A stretch of 56,317 nt of DNA from Rhodocyclaceae bacterium (GCA_024709955.1 JANJVS010000009.1:1-56317), one strand, 5' to 3'; positions 9,199-18,422 are shown, counted from the first letter of the stretch. Made by a program: numbers and translations. The notes: generated by a model from the letters alone, not told the origin.

Positions 9199-11426
9199 GG
9201 CGTGGCGGATGACGAATTGGATTTGAACGGAACGTCGCGCAGGAGCACCTCGATGCGCGTGCCCGCGCCGGGGCTACTGACGAGGTCGAGCTCTCCCCCC
9301 AGGGTGGCGACGCGCTCGGCGATGCCGAGCAGGCCGAACTGCCTGACCCGATCGACCCGCGCGGCGTCGAAGCCCCTGCCGTCGTCCTCGACGCGCAGGC
9401 GCAGGGTCGAACCCTCATGGCGAATGGTAATGCCGACCCGCCGCGCCTGGGCATGGCGGACGATGTTGGTGAGGGATTCCTGCACGATGCGGAACAGGGC
9501 GATGGCGAAATCGTCGCCGAGCCGGTCGGCCTCGGGCGCGCAGCGCACCGTGCAGACGATGCCGAGCGGGCTGAGCATGCGCTCGACCAGCCACTCGATG
9601 GCGGCGGTCAGGCCGAGGTTGAGCGCCGCCGGCCGCAGGTCGGAGGCGATGTTCTTGATGCTGCGATAGGCATCGACGATCATCGCGTCGATGGCCTGCA
9701 CCGCCGGCTTCGCCTGGGCGGGATCGCTGTCGATGAGCCGCGTCAGCAGTTGCAGGTGCATGCGCGCCGTGGTCAGCAGCTGACCGAGTTCGTCGTGGAA
9801 CTCGCGGGCGAGCCGCTGGTGCTCGCGTTCGACCATCCCCTCCCGGTGCGCGCCCAGGCTGCGCAGTTCCGCCCGCGACCGTTCCAGGGCCTGCTGCACG
9901 CGCTTCAGCTGGGAGACGTCGAGCACCACGCCGCTGACCGAAAGCCGGCCGCCGGCGGTGATTTCCGCCGAGGCGCGCACCTGGATCCAGGCGTCGTCGC
10001 CGCCGTCGGGCGTTGCGAGCCGGCCGGTCCATTCGATTTCCGGCAGCGCTTGCGCTTGCGTGGCGAGGCGGACCAGGAGCGCGCGCAGGCCGGCGCGGTC
10101 CCGCGGATGGATGCAATCGATGGCGCCGGCTGGCGCGGCGAACAGCCGCTCCGGGTCGAGATGCAGGATGCGCGAAATGCCGTCGCTCAGATAGGTGAAA
10201 CCGCCCTGCCCCTCCCGTTCCGTCGCGTCGTCGCAGCGGTACTGGAACACCGCCACCGGCAGGTGGTCCGTGATGTTGCGCAGGCGGTTTTCCGATTCGC
10301 GCAGGGCGAGTTCGGCCCGCTTGCGGTCGCCGATGTCGAGCACGATCTCGCCCACGCCGAGCGGATTGCGCCCGCTCGGCGCGGGGATCGGGAACAGGGA
10401 CACCAGCCAGTGGGATTCCTGCCGCGGGTCCGCGGCGCGGCGCAGCGCCACCTCGATGTTGTGGGCGCTGCGGCCGGTGATGAGCACCTCGCGCATCAGC
10501 GGGGCGATGATGTCGGCCAGGTCGGGGACCACCTGCTCCACGCTGCGCCCCAGGTGGCTCGCCGCCGTTTCGCCGTGCAACCTGGCCAGCGGAGCGTTGA
10601 TGCGCACGAACCGCAGATCCCGGTCGAGGATCGCCATCCCGGCCGGCGAGCCGGTGAAGAAGGCGTCGAACAGCGCGGCGTTGCGCTCGATCTCCCGCCG
10701 CAGGCCGCGGCGGCGCGCCTGCGACCATAGCCACACCAGCACCACCAGCGCGCCGCTGCCCGCGGCCAGGGTGAGGAAGGCGGCGGCGCATTCGCCGCCG
10801 CTGCTCCAGCCGCCCGCCGCATCGCCTCCCGCGGCAGGCCGCGGCGCGCCGGCGAACCCGGCGGCCCCGAAAGCGCGCTGGCTTTTCTCGAGGATGCTCC
10901 TCAACAGCGGGCGTTCGGAGCCCACCGCGAGCGGCGGCCACCGTTCCGCCAGCGCCGAGTTTTGTCCGTGCCGGGCATCCGCGCCCCCCTCTGCCGGGTC
11001 GCCGCCGGCGGCGTCTCCCGCCGCCAGCACCAGCACGTCGATTTCGCCGCGCGCGAGCGCCTCCCGCGCGGCGGCGGCGGAAGCATGGGGCAGGAACTGC
11101 TCGACCAGCCCCGCCTTGACACACAGCGCATCGATGTAAGCAATGGCCTGCGCCAGCCGGTCGTTGCGCGCCGCCGCGTCCCCCTCCGGCAGCACCACAC
11201 CATAGCGCACCATGGGATTGGCCTTGATCCAGGCGCGCTCCTCGTCCGACAGCGCGAGCCCGGCCGCGGCGAGCAGGCCGCTCCAGAAGGCCAGGCAAAC
11301 GCCCAGCAAGACGCCCCACATGCATTGGCGGTCGATACGGACGAACTGGGGCGGATGCACAAATCTTCCTGTCGGTCGGCGATTCTCAAGCGGCGCATCG
11401 TATCCGGAAAGCCCCAAGCCAGGCAT
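9195..11426 (-). CDS. Membrane sensor histidine kinase, degenerate periplasmic domain, PAS, HisKA_3
   Basis: 743 aa from the ATG at 11426, chosen because AGGGGA lies seven bases upstream; a longer start at 11498 and a shorter one at 11321 are possible. TM1 about 35-57; the periplasmic part begins like a solute-binding sensor (ALSDEERAWIKANPMVRYGV) but is only about 150 residues instead of about 220 and turns low-complexity from about 130. TM2 about 212-233. PAS domains about 245-365 and 375-500, HisKA_3 with H in REFHDELGQLL near 540, HATPase_c with NIVRHAQ near 655 and DDGRGFD. Residues 155-163 are encoded by a copy of the interspersed 25-bp repeat. First gene of the five-gene operon. Confidence 0.9.
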   Translation of the reverse strand: MPGLGLSGYDAPLENRRPTGRFVHPPQFVRIDRQCMWGVLLGVCLAFWSGLLAAAGLALSDEERAWIKANPMVRYGVVLPEGDAAARNDRLAQAIAYIDALCVKAGLVEQFLPHASAAAAREALARGEIDVLVLAAGDAAGGDPAEGGADARHGQNSALAERWPPLAVGSERPLLRSILEKSQRAFGAAGFAGAPRPAAGGDAAGGWSSGGECAAAFLTLAAGSGALVVLVWLWSQARRRGLRREIERNAALFDAFFTGSPAGMAILDRDLRFVRINAPLARLHGETAASHLGRSVEQVVPDLADIIAPLMREVLITGRSAHNIEVALRRAADPRQESHWLVSLFPIPAPSGRNPLGVGEIVLDIGDRKRAELALRESENRLRNITDHLPVAVFQYRCDDATEREGQGGFTYLSDGISRILHLDPERLFAAPAGAIDCIHPRDRAGLRALLVRLATQAQALPEIEWTGRLATPDGGDDAWIQVRASAEITAGGRLSVSGVVLDVSQLKRVQQALERSRAELRSLGAHREGMVEREHQRLAREFHDELGQLLTTARMHLQLLTRLIDSDPAQAKPAVQAIDAMIVDAYRSIKNIASDLRPAALNLGLTAAIEWLVERMLSPLGIVCTVRCAPEADRLGDDFAIALFRIVQESLTNIVRHAQARRVGITIRHEGSTLRLRVEDDGRGFDAARVDRVRQFGLLGIAERVATLGGELDLVSSPGAGTRIEVLLRDVPFKSNSSSATP
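10939..10963 (+). repeat. 25-bp interspersed element inside the sensor-kinase gene
   Basis: Reads CACCGTTCCGCC then AGCGCCGAGTTTT, one mismatch from the consensus in the GAGTTTT variant. On the coding (minus) strand it gives QNSALAERW. It lies in the stretch of the periplasmic domain that has lost similarity to solute-binding sensors. Confidence 0.75.
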
Positions 11427-11532
11427 CAGGGTTCCCCTATGAAGAATCCGCGTTGGCCGATGGCGCGGCCGTTCCGGCGCACGGATCATCGTTTCCATGG
11501 AAAGGGCATCCGGCGATGCCTTTCGAGACCAC

Positions 11533-11550
11533 TAAGGAGAGCATGCCTTG
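11533..11550 (+). promoter_or_regulatory. pilE ribosome binding site, TTG start and ATG-stop mini-frame
   Basis: AAGGAG (11534-11539) is eight bases before TTG (11548-11550), which begins the pilin. Between them is ATG CCT TGA (11543-11551), a two-codon frame whose stop overlaps the TTG start. The only in-frame start giving a correct prepilin leader is the TTG. Confidence 0.7.
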
Positions 11551-11946
11551 AAACGCGCCAATCTGGGTTTTTCGCTGATCGAACTGATGATCGCGGTCGT
11601 CATCGTGGCGATCCTGGCCAGCGTGGCCTTCCCGTCCTACCAACGCCACATGCTGCGCGGCACTCGCGCCGAGGCGCAGGCGCAGATGATGGAAATCGCC
11701 GGACGCCAGGGACAGTACCTGATCGACAACCGGGCCTATGCCGGCAGCGCCGCCGCCCTGGGGATCACCATCCCCAGCAGCGTGGCCTCGAATTACACCA
11801 TCGCCATCAACGCACCCGACGGCAATCCGCCCACCTTCACCGTCACCGCCACGCCGACCGGCAACCAGACCAAGGACAGCTGCGGCACCCTGACGCTGAC
11901 CCACACCGGCGCGAAAACCGCGAGCGGAACCGGAACATGCTGGTAA
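11548..11946 (+). CDS. pilE: Type IV pilin, PilE-like
   Basis: 132 aa with a class III prepilin leader: MKRANLG, cleavage before FSLIELMIAVVIVAIL, E at +5 of the mature protein, then a pilin globular domain with RAEAQAQMMEIAGRQGQYL. Two cysteines near the C terminus (DSCGTL and GTCW) can form the D-region disulfide. PilE-type pilins sit beside fimT-pilV-W-X-Y1 and are a minor pilin or, in some bacteria, the major subunit. Here it precedes fimT instead of closing the cluster. Translation starts at a TTG. Its end overlaps fimT by 10 bp. Confidence 0.9.
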   Translation: MKRANLGFSLIELMIAVVIVAILASVAFPSYQRHMLRGTRAEAQAQMMEIAGRQGQYLIDNRAYAGSAAALGITIPSSVASNYTIAINAPDGNPPTFTVTATPTGNQTKDSCGTLTLTHTGAKTASGTGTCW

Positions 11947-12389
11947 GAAACGCACGCGCCGCGGGCTTCTCGGTACTGGAACTGATGATCGTGGTCGCGA
12001 TCGTCGGTCTCCTCGCGGCCGTCGCGTTCCCTTCCTTCCGCGAAGCGCTGGCGATGTCCCGCATGAAGACGCTGGCGGCGGACATCCATCTTTCCATGCT
12101 GCGCGCGCGCTCCGAGGCCATCAAGCGCAACGGCAACGTCACCGTCGCCGCCACGGACGGGAACTGGCTTTCCGGCTGGACGGTGTCCGACGACATCGAG
12201 GTCCACGACGCGGTCGAGGCCCCCAGCCTGACCATCTCCGGCAGCACCAGCGTGACCTTCACCCCCAATGGGCGCTCAACCACCACGCCGGTCTTCATCA
12301 ACCTGGTATCCACGGAAACATCCCTGGTCCGTTGCGTCAATGTTTCCCTCAGCGGCCAGCCGGTGATCAAGGACGGCACATGCTCATGA
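11937..12389 (+). CDS. fimT: Minor pseudopilin FimT/FimU (GspH-type)
   Basis: 150 aa. Prepilin leader MLVRNARAAG cleaved before FSVLELMIVVAIVGLLA with E+5. Then the GspH/FimT signature helix with RMKTLAADIHLSMLRARSEA (the ARSEAIKRN stretch is characteristic), followed by a beta-rich body. Part of the complex that primes pilus assembly at the inner membrane. Start ATG at 11937 lies within the end of pilE (10-bp overlap). One cysteine pair near the C terminus. Confidence 0.9.
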   Translation: MLVRNARAAGFSVLELMIVVAIVGLLAAVAFPSFREALAMSRMKTLAADIHLSMLRARSEAIKRNGNVTVAATDGNWLSGWTVSDDIEVHDAVEAPSLTISGSTSVTFTPNGRSTTTPVFINLVSTETSLVRCVNVSLSGQPVIKDGTCS

Positions 12390-12949
12390 ACGCGGAACGG
12401 GGCTTCTCGATGATCGAGGTCCTGGTGACCCTCTTCATCCTGGCCTTCGGCCTGCTGGGCCTGGCCGGCCTGCAGGCGCGCACCGCCACCATGGAAATGG
12501 AGTCCTACCAGCGTTCCCATGCCCTGGTGCTGCTCAACGACATGGTGGCGCGCCTCGAGGCCAGCGCCGGCACCAACGCCGCCAGCTATGTGACCGACGC
12601 CCCCCTCGGCACGGACGACAGCCAGCCGTCCTCGTGCGGCGGCCTCGCCGCCGGCGCGGCGCGCGACCACTGCGAATGGAGCAATCTGCTCAAGGGGGCC
12701 GGCGAGACTTCCGGCGGCAACAAGGTCGGGGCGATGATCGGCGCCCGCGGCTGCATCACGGAAATCCAGGCGATCAACGCGACGACCGGCACCTGCACGC
12801 CGGGCATCTACGAGGTGGCGGTCGCCTGGCAGGGGATGGTGGAGACCGTGGCGCCCCACAACGCCTGTGCCGCGGGATCGTACGGCAACGACGCGAACCG
12901 GCGCGTCGTCAGCATGCGCGTCGCGGCCGCGACGGTGGGATGCATATGA
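12380..12949 (+). CDS. pilV: Minor pilin PilV
   Basis: 189 aa from ATG 12380, which has AGGA six bases before it; ATG 12386, overlapping the fimT stop as ATGA, is the alternative. Leader MLMNAERG, cleavage before FSMIEVLVTLFILAFGLLGLAGLQ, E+5 kept. The GLLGLAGLQ end of the helix and the following helix with SYQRSHALVLLNDMVARLEA are typical of PilV. Acts with PilW and PilX in the minor pilin priming complex. Confidence 0.9.
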   Translation: MLMNAERGFSMIEVLVTLFILAFGLLGLAGLQARTATMEMESYQRSHALVLLNDMVARLEASAGTNAASYVTDAPLGTDDSQPSSCGGLAAGAARDHCEWSNLLKGAGETSGGNKVGAMIGARGCITEIQAINATTGTCTPGIYEVAVAWQGMVETVAPHNACAAGSYGNDANRRVVSMRVAAATVGCI

Positions 12950-14004
12950 TGAACACCTTGCGCAACCAGCGCGGCTTGACGCTCATCGAATTGATGATCG
13001 CCCTCGGTCTCGGCATCGTCGTCCTGACGGCGGTGATGCTCATCTTCGCCAACACCAGCCGCAGCCGGGCCGAAATGGAAAAATCGAACCGGCAGACGGA
13101 GAACGGCCGCTACGCCTCCCAGCTGCTGACCAACAACCTGCGCATGGCGGGATATCTGGCGGAATTCGACCCCACGCCGCTGACGACCACCGCCCTCACC
13201 GCGATTCCCGATCCCTGCGCCACCGCCGTCGCCGATCTGCTGGATGCATTGCCCCTGCATGTGCAGGGCATCAACGACGTGTCCGCCGCCCCCGGCTGCG
13301 TCAGCGACGTCAAGCCCGGCACCGACATCCTGGTGGTGCGCCGGGCCAGCGGCTGCGCGACGGGCGAGGCCGACTGCGAGGCCTTCGCCGACGGCGTCCC
13401 GCATTTCCAGGCCTCCTCCTGCACCCCGCTGGCCGGCGGCAGCGAACTCGCGATGCAGGTATCCAGCAACGGCGACTACGCAACCCACTACTTCACCCTC
13501 GCCACCGGCAGCGGCGACTTCAACAAGAAGCGCACCGACTGCACGACGGCCGCCGACATCCATCGCTACCGCGTGGACATCTTCTTCATCGCCAACAACA
13601 ACGAGGCGGGCGACGGCGTCCCGACGCTCAAGCGCGCCGAACTGGGAGCGGGCGGCTTCGCCATCGTCCCGCTCGTCGATGGCATCGAGGACATGCAGAT
13701 CACCTACGGCATCGACACCGACAACGACGGCATCGCGGACGCGCATACCGAGGCGCCGGGCAGCTACGGCGGCTGCGGCGGCACCGCCTGCGTCGCCAAC
13801 TGGCGCAACGCCATGTCGGCCCATGTCGGCCTGCTGGCGCGCAACACCGAGGCCACGGCCGGACACACGGACAGCCGCATCTACACGCTGGGCCAGAACG
13901 AGGACGGCTCGGACAAGAGCGTCGGCCCCTTCGGCGACGGCTACAAGCGCCACGTCTTCTCCGCGACGACGCGCTTCGCCAATCCGTCCTGGAGGCGGCA
14001 ATGA
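12946..14004 (+). CDS. pilW: Minor pilin PilW
   Basis: 352 aa; ATG 12946 overlaps the pilV stop as ATGA (ATG 12940 also in frame). Leader ending in QRG, cleavage before LTLIELMIALGLGIVVLTAVML. Long soluble domain with ENGRYASQLLTNNLRMAGYLAE, the usual PilW N-terminal block. Contains DTDNDGIAD (about residue 260), a calcium-loop-like acidic stretch. Largest pseudopilin of the set, fits the GspJ-like position in the priming complex. Confidence 0.9.
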   Translation: MMNTLRNQRGLTLIELMIALGLGIVVLTAVMLIFANTSRSRAEMEKSNRQTENGRYASQLLTNNLRMAGYLAEFDPTPLTTTALTAIPDPCATAVADLLDALPLHVQGINDVSAAPGCVSDVKPGTDILVVRRASGCATGEADCEAFADGVPHFQASSCTPLAGGSELAMQVSSNGDYATHYFTLATGSGDFNKKRTDCTTAADIHRYRVDIFFIANNNEAGDGVPTLKRAELGAGGFAIVPLVDGIEDMQITYGIDTDNDGIADAHTEAPGSYGGCGGTACVANWRNAMSAHVGLLARNTEATAGHTDSRIYTLGQNEDGSDKSVGPFGDGYKRHVFSATTRFANPSWRRQ

Positions 14005-14585
14005 ACGGACGACGCGCCGCCCTCCCCGGCCGCCAGCGCGGCATTACCCTGATCGTCGGCCTGATCATGCTCGTCCTGCTGCTGCTGATGGGAGTCTCGG
14101 CCTTCAACCTGACGCGCAACAACGCCGCCATCACGGCCAACATGCAGAACCGGCAGGAAGCCGTCAATGCGGCCATGCAGGCCACCGAGCAGGTCATCAG
14201 CAAGACGCAGTTCATCGAAACGCCCGAAAACGCCATGCCCGGCGGCTGCGGCACCAACCAGTCCTGCTTCGACGTCAATGGCGACGGCAGCGACGACATC
14301 ACCGTCACCCTGACTCCGCAGCCCTGCATCAAGAAGATTCAGATCATCAAGAACGCCAGTCTCGATCTGACCGAGCCGGACGACCAGGTCTGCGCCCAGG
14401 GGGTGACCCAGAACCTCGGCGTCGCCGGCGCGACGACCGGCGACTCCCTGTGCGCCGAATCGGTCTGGGAAATCAACGCCAGCGCCAGCGACCCGACGAC
14501 CCAGGCCGCGGCCACCGTGACCACCGGCGTCGCCGTGCGCGTCCCGGCCGACAACGCGGTCGATGCCACCAAGGCCTGTTCCTGA
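14001..14585 (+). CDS. pilX: Minor pilin PilX
   Basis: 194 aa, start overlapping the pilW stop as ATGA. Leader MNGRRAALPGRQRG, then ITLIVGLIMLVLLLLMGVSAF: the +5 glutamate is missing, as is normal for the GspK/PilX class that sits at the tip. Followed by NNAAITANMQNRQEAVNAA, the PilX signature. Acidic calcium-like loop DVNGDGSDD near residue 94. Precedes pilY1 by nine bases, consistent with PilX-PilY1 cooperation at the pilus tip. Confidence 0.9.
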   Translation: MNGRRAALPGRQRGITLIVGLIMLVLLLLMGVSAFNLTRNNAAITANMQNRQEAVNAAMQATEQVISKTQFIETPENAMPGGCGTNQSCFDVNGDGSDDITVTLTPQPCIKKIQIIKNASLDLTEPDDQVCAQGVTQNLGVAGATTGDSLCAESVWEINASASDPTTQAAATVTTGVAVRVPADNAVDATKACS

Positions 14586-14594
14586 GGAAACGCC

Positions 14595-17500
14595 ATGAAC
14601 ATCAAGCAAGCCTTCCGCAAAACGCTCGCCGTCGGCCTCGCCGGCTGGATGGCGCTGCAGCCCCTGGCCGTCCTCGCCGAGGACATCGACATCTTCGTCG
14701 GCTCCTCCGCCGGCAGCGCCGACCGGCCCAACGTGCTGATCCTGCTCGACAATACCTCCAACTGGGCACGCCAAAGCCAGCAGTGGCCGAACAACCTGCA
14801 GCAGGGGCAGTCCGAGGTGCGCGCCATCAAGAGCGTCCTCTCGTCGATCGGCGAGGACATCAACGTCGGCGTCATGGAGTTCGTCACCAATGGCACCGCC
14901 AACGACAACGGCGGCTTCGTGCGCTATCACATCCAGCAGATGACCGCCGCGAACAAGACGGCGCTCGGCGGCCAGATGGACATGATCTTCGGCGACATCA
15001 CCGGCCCGGACGAAAAGCGCAGTGCGAACGCCGAGTACGGCAACCTGGTTTACGACGTCTACAACTATTTCGCCGGCGGCAACGCCTATTCGCCGGGAGG
15101 AGTGAACGCCCTGCGCGCCGACGAATCGGCCTACGACACGACCTACAGCGACTTCAAGACGCCGCTCTCCTGCGCCGCCAACTGCGCCAAGAATTTCCTG
15201 ATCTTCATCACCAATCCGAATTCGAGCGGCCCGGCATCCGACAGCAGCGCCAACAAGACCACCCTGAGCGGGCTGGGAGGCGACACCAATACCATCGCCG
15301 TGCCCAACTTCACGACGACGACGACGACGACCACGGCAAATCTCGGCAACAGCAACGCCTGCTATGCCAGCCAGGCGGCCTGTTCCACCGCGATGAACAC
15401 CGCCGGCAGCAGCGAATTCCCCGGCTGCACGGACGGCACCTACACGAATTGCGCCTGCGGCGCGACGCCCGTGGCCACGCCGCCCGCCTGCGCGGCCGGC
15501 ACCCTGCGCTACTCGGTGCTGGCCACCGATCCCGCCGGCACCACCAACCTCGGCTACGCCTCGAACTGCGCCTCGAACGCCAACCAGTGCGACATGAGCG
15601 CCTATGCGTCCCAATGCACGGGCGCGGGCATCTCCTGCTCCTGCAGTTCCAGCGACTATCAGACGCCGAACACCTGCTCGCCGGCGAGCAAGAAGAAATA
15701 CATGGTGGTGCGCACCAAATCATCCACCACCGTCACCAACCTGGGTTACACGAGCTCGTGCTACGCGAGCCAGGCCGCCTGCTCGACCGCCGACTACGCG
15801 GCGCAATGCGCGAGTTACTCGGGGGGGTGCGCCTGCAGCGCTCCCACCACCGCATCCACCAGTTGCGCCGCCGGCACCAACAACTATCCGGTCACCGGCA
15901 GCGGCACGGAAACCGTCGCCACGCCCACCGGCACCTACGACGCCACCAAGGGGGCCGGCTGGCATCTCGACGAATGGGCGCGCTTCCTTTACCAGAAGGG
16001 CGTGCCGGTCGGCGGCTGCGACAACCAGACCGTCACCACCTACACCATCGACGTCTATAACAAGCAGCAAAACGCCGACCATACTTCGCTGATGATGAGC
16101 ACGGCGAAGGTCGGCGGCGGGAAGTATTTCTCCGCCACCAACGAGGATGCCCTGGTCAACGCCCTGAAGAAGATCTTCCAGGAGATCAAGTCGGTCAATT
16201 CCACCTTCGCCTCGGCCTCGCTGCCGGTCAACGCCACCAACCGCGCGCAAAACGAGAACCAGGTGTTCATCGGCATGTTCCGCCCCGATCCGGAGGCGAA
16301 GCCGCGCTGGTTCGGCAACCTCAAGCGCTATCAATTGATCGTGGCCGCCGACGGCGTCACCGTGAAGCTCGGCGACAAGGACGGCAAGGAGGCCATCAAC
16401 GACCAGACCGGCTTCATCGACGACTGCGCGACCAGCTGGTGGACCAGCGACTCGCCGCTCGATCCGGCGGATGTCAGCCAGGGCTACTACTGGGCAAACC
16501 AGCCGGTAAATCCGAATCCAGCGAGCGCCTGCGCGAACATCGACCCCACCAAGGTGTATTCGGACGCTCCCGACGGTCCGACCGTCGAGAAGGGAGCCGT
16601 GGCCGAGGTGATCCGCAAGGGGAACAGCCCGCCGGCGACCAACGGCGCCCCGACCTGGGCGGTGAATCGCGGCATCCATACCACCGACGCCAACGACTCG
16701 ACCACGCTCGCCGGCGGCATCGCCAGCGCGCCGGCGCTCAATGCCACCCAGAAATCATGGGCGGGCGGCCAGGACACTCAGAACGAGGACGTCGACACCA
16801 GCCTCACCGAAACTCGCGCCTCGATTCATGGCGACGTGGTGCACTCCCGGCCGCTGCCCATCAACTACGGCGACCAGGTCGTCGTCTACTACGGCGCCAA
16901 CGACGGCAACTTCCGCGCGGTCGAGGCCGAATCCGGCAAGGAACTCTGGACCCTGATTCCCCACGAATTCGCCCAGCCCGGCTTCGTCGATCGCCTGCGC
17001 ACCAACGAACCGCTGGTGAGCTACCCGAGCGTGGACATGAGCATCACGCCCACCCCCATCCCCAAGGACTACGCCTGGGACGGCTCGATCGGCGTGCTGC
17101 ACAACGCCGACAATTCCAAGGTCTGGATCTACCCGACCATGCGGCGCGGCGGCCGGCGCATCTATGCGCTCGATGTCACCTCGCCGAGCAACCCCGGCAT
17201 CAAATGGATCGTCGGCTGCAACAAGGATGGCAGCAACTGTTCGAGCGGCTTCGGCGATATCGGCCAGACCTGGTCGACGCCCAACGTCGCCCCGGTGGCC
17301 GGATACTCTTCCGAGCTGGTCGCCTTCTTCGGCGGCGGCTACGACACCTGCGAAGATGCCAATACCGCCTCCCCCTCCTGTTCTTCGCCCAAGGGCGCCA
17401 ACGTCTATGCGGTCGACGCCGGCAACGGCAGCCTGTTGAAGACCCTCTCGACCGATCGCAGCGTGGCGGCGGACATTTCGCTGCTCGACGTCTCGGGCGA

Positions 17501-18332
17501 CGGGAAGGCCGACTACGCCTATGTCGCCGACACCGGGGGCGGCATCTACCGCATCGACATGGTGACGCGCACCACCTCCAGCAGCGGCAGCGCCAGCTAC
17601 GAACCACGCCCCCCCTCCGCCTGGACGATCCGCAAGATCGCCGCCACCACCAGCGGTGGCCGCAAGTTCCTCTTCGCCCCCGCCCTGTTCCCGGTGGTCA
17701 GCGCCGGCAAGGTCTACATCGCGATCGGGTCTGGGGACCGCGAACACCCGCTCGAATCCCACTACCCATTCAACGACGTGATGAACCGTTTTTACGTCTA
17801 TCTCGACAATCTCGCCGTCACCTCGGGCAGCGCCGACGATCTGGATGCCGTGCAGAACAAGACCGTCGACCTCGGCTGCAACAGCGTCGCCGTCACGCCC
17901 GACTCGGAGCCGTCCGGCTGGTTCATGGACCTGAACCAGTACGGCAAGGGCGAGCAGACGGTCACCTCGGCGATCATCGTCGGCGGCATGGTGGCCTTCA
18001 GCACCAACCGGCCGATCCCGGCGGCGGCGGGAACCTGCGCATCGCCTCTCGGCGAGGCACGCGGTTACTGGGTGAACCTGACCAATGCTTCCGGCGCCAT
18101 CGGCGTGGATGGATTGTGCGGGGGCCAGCGTTCCTCCACCTTCGTCGGCGGCGGCCTGCCGCCTTCCCCCGTGATCGGCACGGTGCCCATCAACGGCAAA
18201 CCGACCACCGTGATCATCGGCGCCGTGCAGAAAGAAGGCGGCGCCAGCGCGCCGATCGCTCCGCAGAAGGTCAAGCCGGCCGTCAATCCGATCCGCAAGC
18301 GCGTCTACTGGAAGCTGAAAGGGGTTGACTGA
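14595..18332 (+). CDS. pilY1: Pilus tip adhesin/biogenesis factor PilY1
   Basis: 1245 aa with signal peptide (first 28 residues). N-terminal von Willebrand-A-like domain beginning RPNVLILLDNTSNW near residue 38. A Thr-run near 241-248 is followed by three tandem cysteine-rich repeats (about 250-446), each opening with NLG-x-x-S-x-C. The C-terminal third is the PilY1 beta-propeller, with DGSIGVLHNADNSKVWI, RGGRRIYALDVT and the calcium-binding loop DVSGDGKAD near 966. PilY1 controls pilus extension/retraction and host or surface contact. The cysteine-rich insert is not part of the core family and may set adhesion specificity. Ends 90 bp before the MSHA-like set. Confidence 0.92.
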   Translation: MNIKQAFRKTLAVGLAGWMALQPLAVLAEDIDIFVGSSAGSADRPNVLILLDNTSNWARQSQQWPNNLQQGQSEVRAIKSVLSSIGEDINVGVMEFVTNGTANDNGGFVRYHIQQMTAANKTALGGQMDMIFGDITGPDEKRSANAEYGNLVYDVYNYFAGGNAYSPGGVNALRADESAYDTTYSDFKTPLSCAANCAKNFLIFITNPNSSGPASDSSANKTTLSGLGGDTNTIAVPNFTTTTTTTTANLGNSNACYASQAACSTAMNTAGSSEFPGCTDGTYTNCACGATPVATPPACAAGTLRYSVLATDPAGTTNLGYASNCASNANQCDMSAYASQCTGAGISCSCSSSDYQTPNTCSPASKKKYMVVRTKSSTTVTNLGYTSSCYASQAACSTADYAAQCASYSGGCACSAPTTASTSCAAGTNNYPVTGSGTETVATPTGTYDATKGAGWHLDEWARFLYQKGVPVGGCDNQTVTTYTIDVYNKQQNADHTSLMMSTAKVGGGKYFSATNEDALVNALKKIFQEIKSVNSTFASASLPVNATNRAQNENQVFIGMFRPDPEAKPRWFGNLKRYQLIVAADGVTVKLGDKDGKEAINDQTGFIDDCATSWWTSDSPLDPADVSQGYYWANQPVNPNPASACANIDPTKVYSDAPDGPTVEKGAVAEVIRKGNSPPATNGAPTWAVNRGIHTTDANDSTTLAGGIASAPALNATQKSWAGGQDTQNEDVDTSLTETRASIHGDVVHSRPLPINYGDQVVVYYGANDGNFRAVEAESGKELWTLIPHEFAQPGFVDRLRTNEPLVSYPSVDMSITPTPIPKDYAWDGSIGVLHNADNSKVWIYPTMRRGGRRIYALDVTSPSNPGIKWIVGCNKDGSNCSSGFGDIGQTWSTPNVAPVAGYSSELVAFFGGGYDTCEDANTASPSCSSPKGANVYAVDAGNGSLLKTLSTDRSVAADISLLDVSGDGKADYAYVADTGGGIYRIDMVTRTTSSSGSASYEPRPPSAWTIRKIAATTSGGRKFLFAPALFPVVSAGKVYIAIGSGDREHPLESHYPFNDVMNRFYVYLDNLAVTSGSADDLDAVQNKTVDLGCNSVAVTPDSEPSGWFMDLNQYGKGEQTVTSAIIVGGMVAFSTNRPIPAAAGTCASPLGEARGYWVNLTNASGAIGVDGLCGGQRSSTFVGGGLPPSPVIGTVPINGKPTTVIIGAVQKEGGASAPIAPQKVKPAVNPIRKRVYWKLKGVD

Positions 18333-18422
18333 ACGGAACGTGGGGACGGCGCGTCTTCCCGCACCTGCGGGCACGTAGTCGAGTCGTGTCGGCCCCCCGC
18401 GCGCCAAGCCGAGGCATTCGCC

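Noticed and set aside
11437-11530. Sigma-54 promoter before pilE
   Set aside because: A TGGCC...GCG stretch at about 11451 has 8 rather than 10 bases between the GG and GC dinucleotides.
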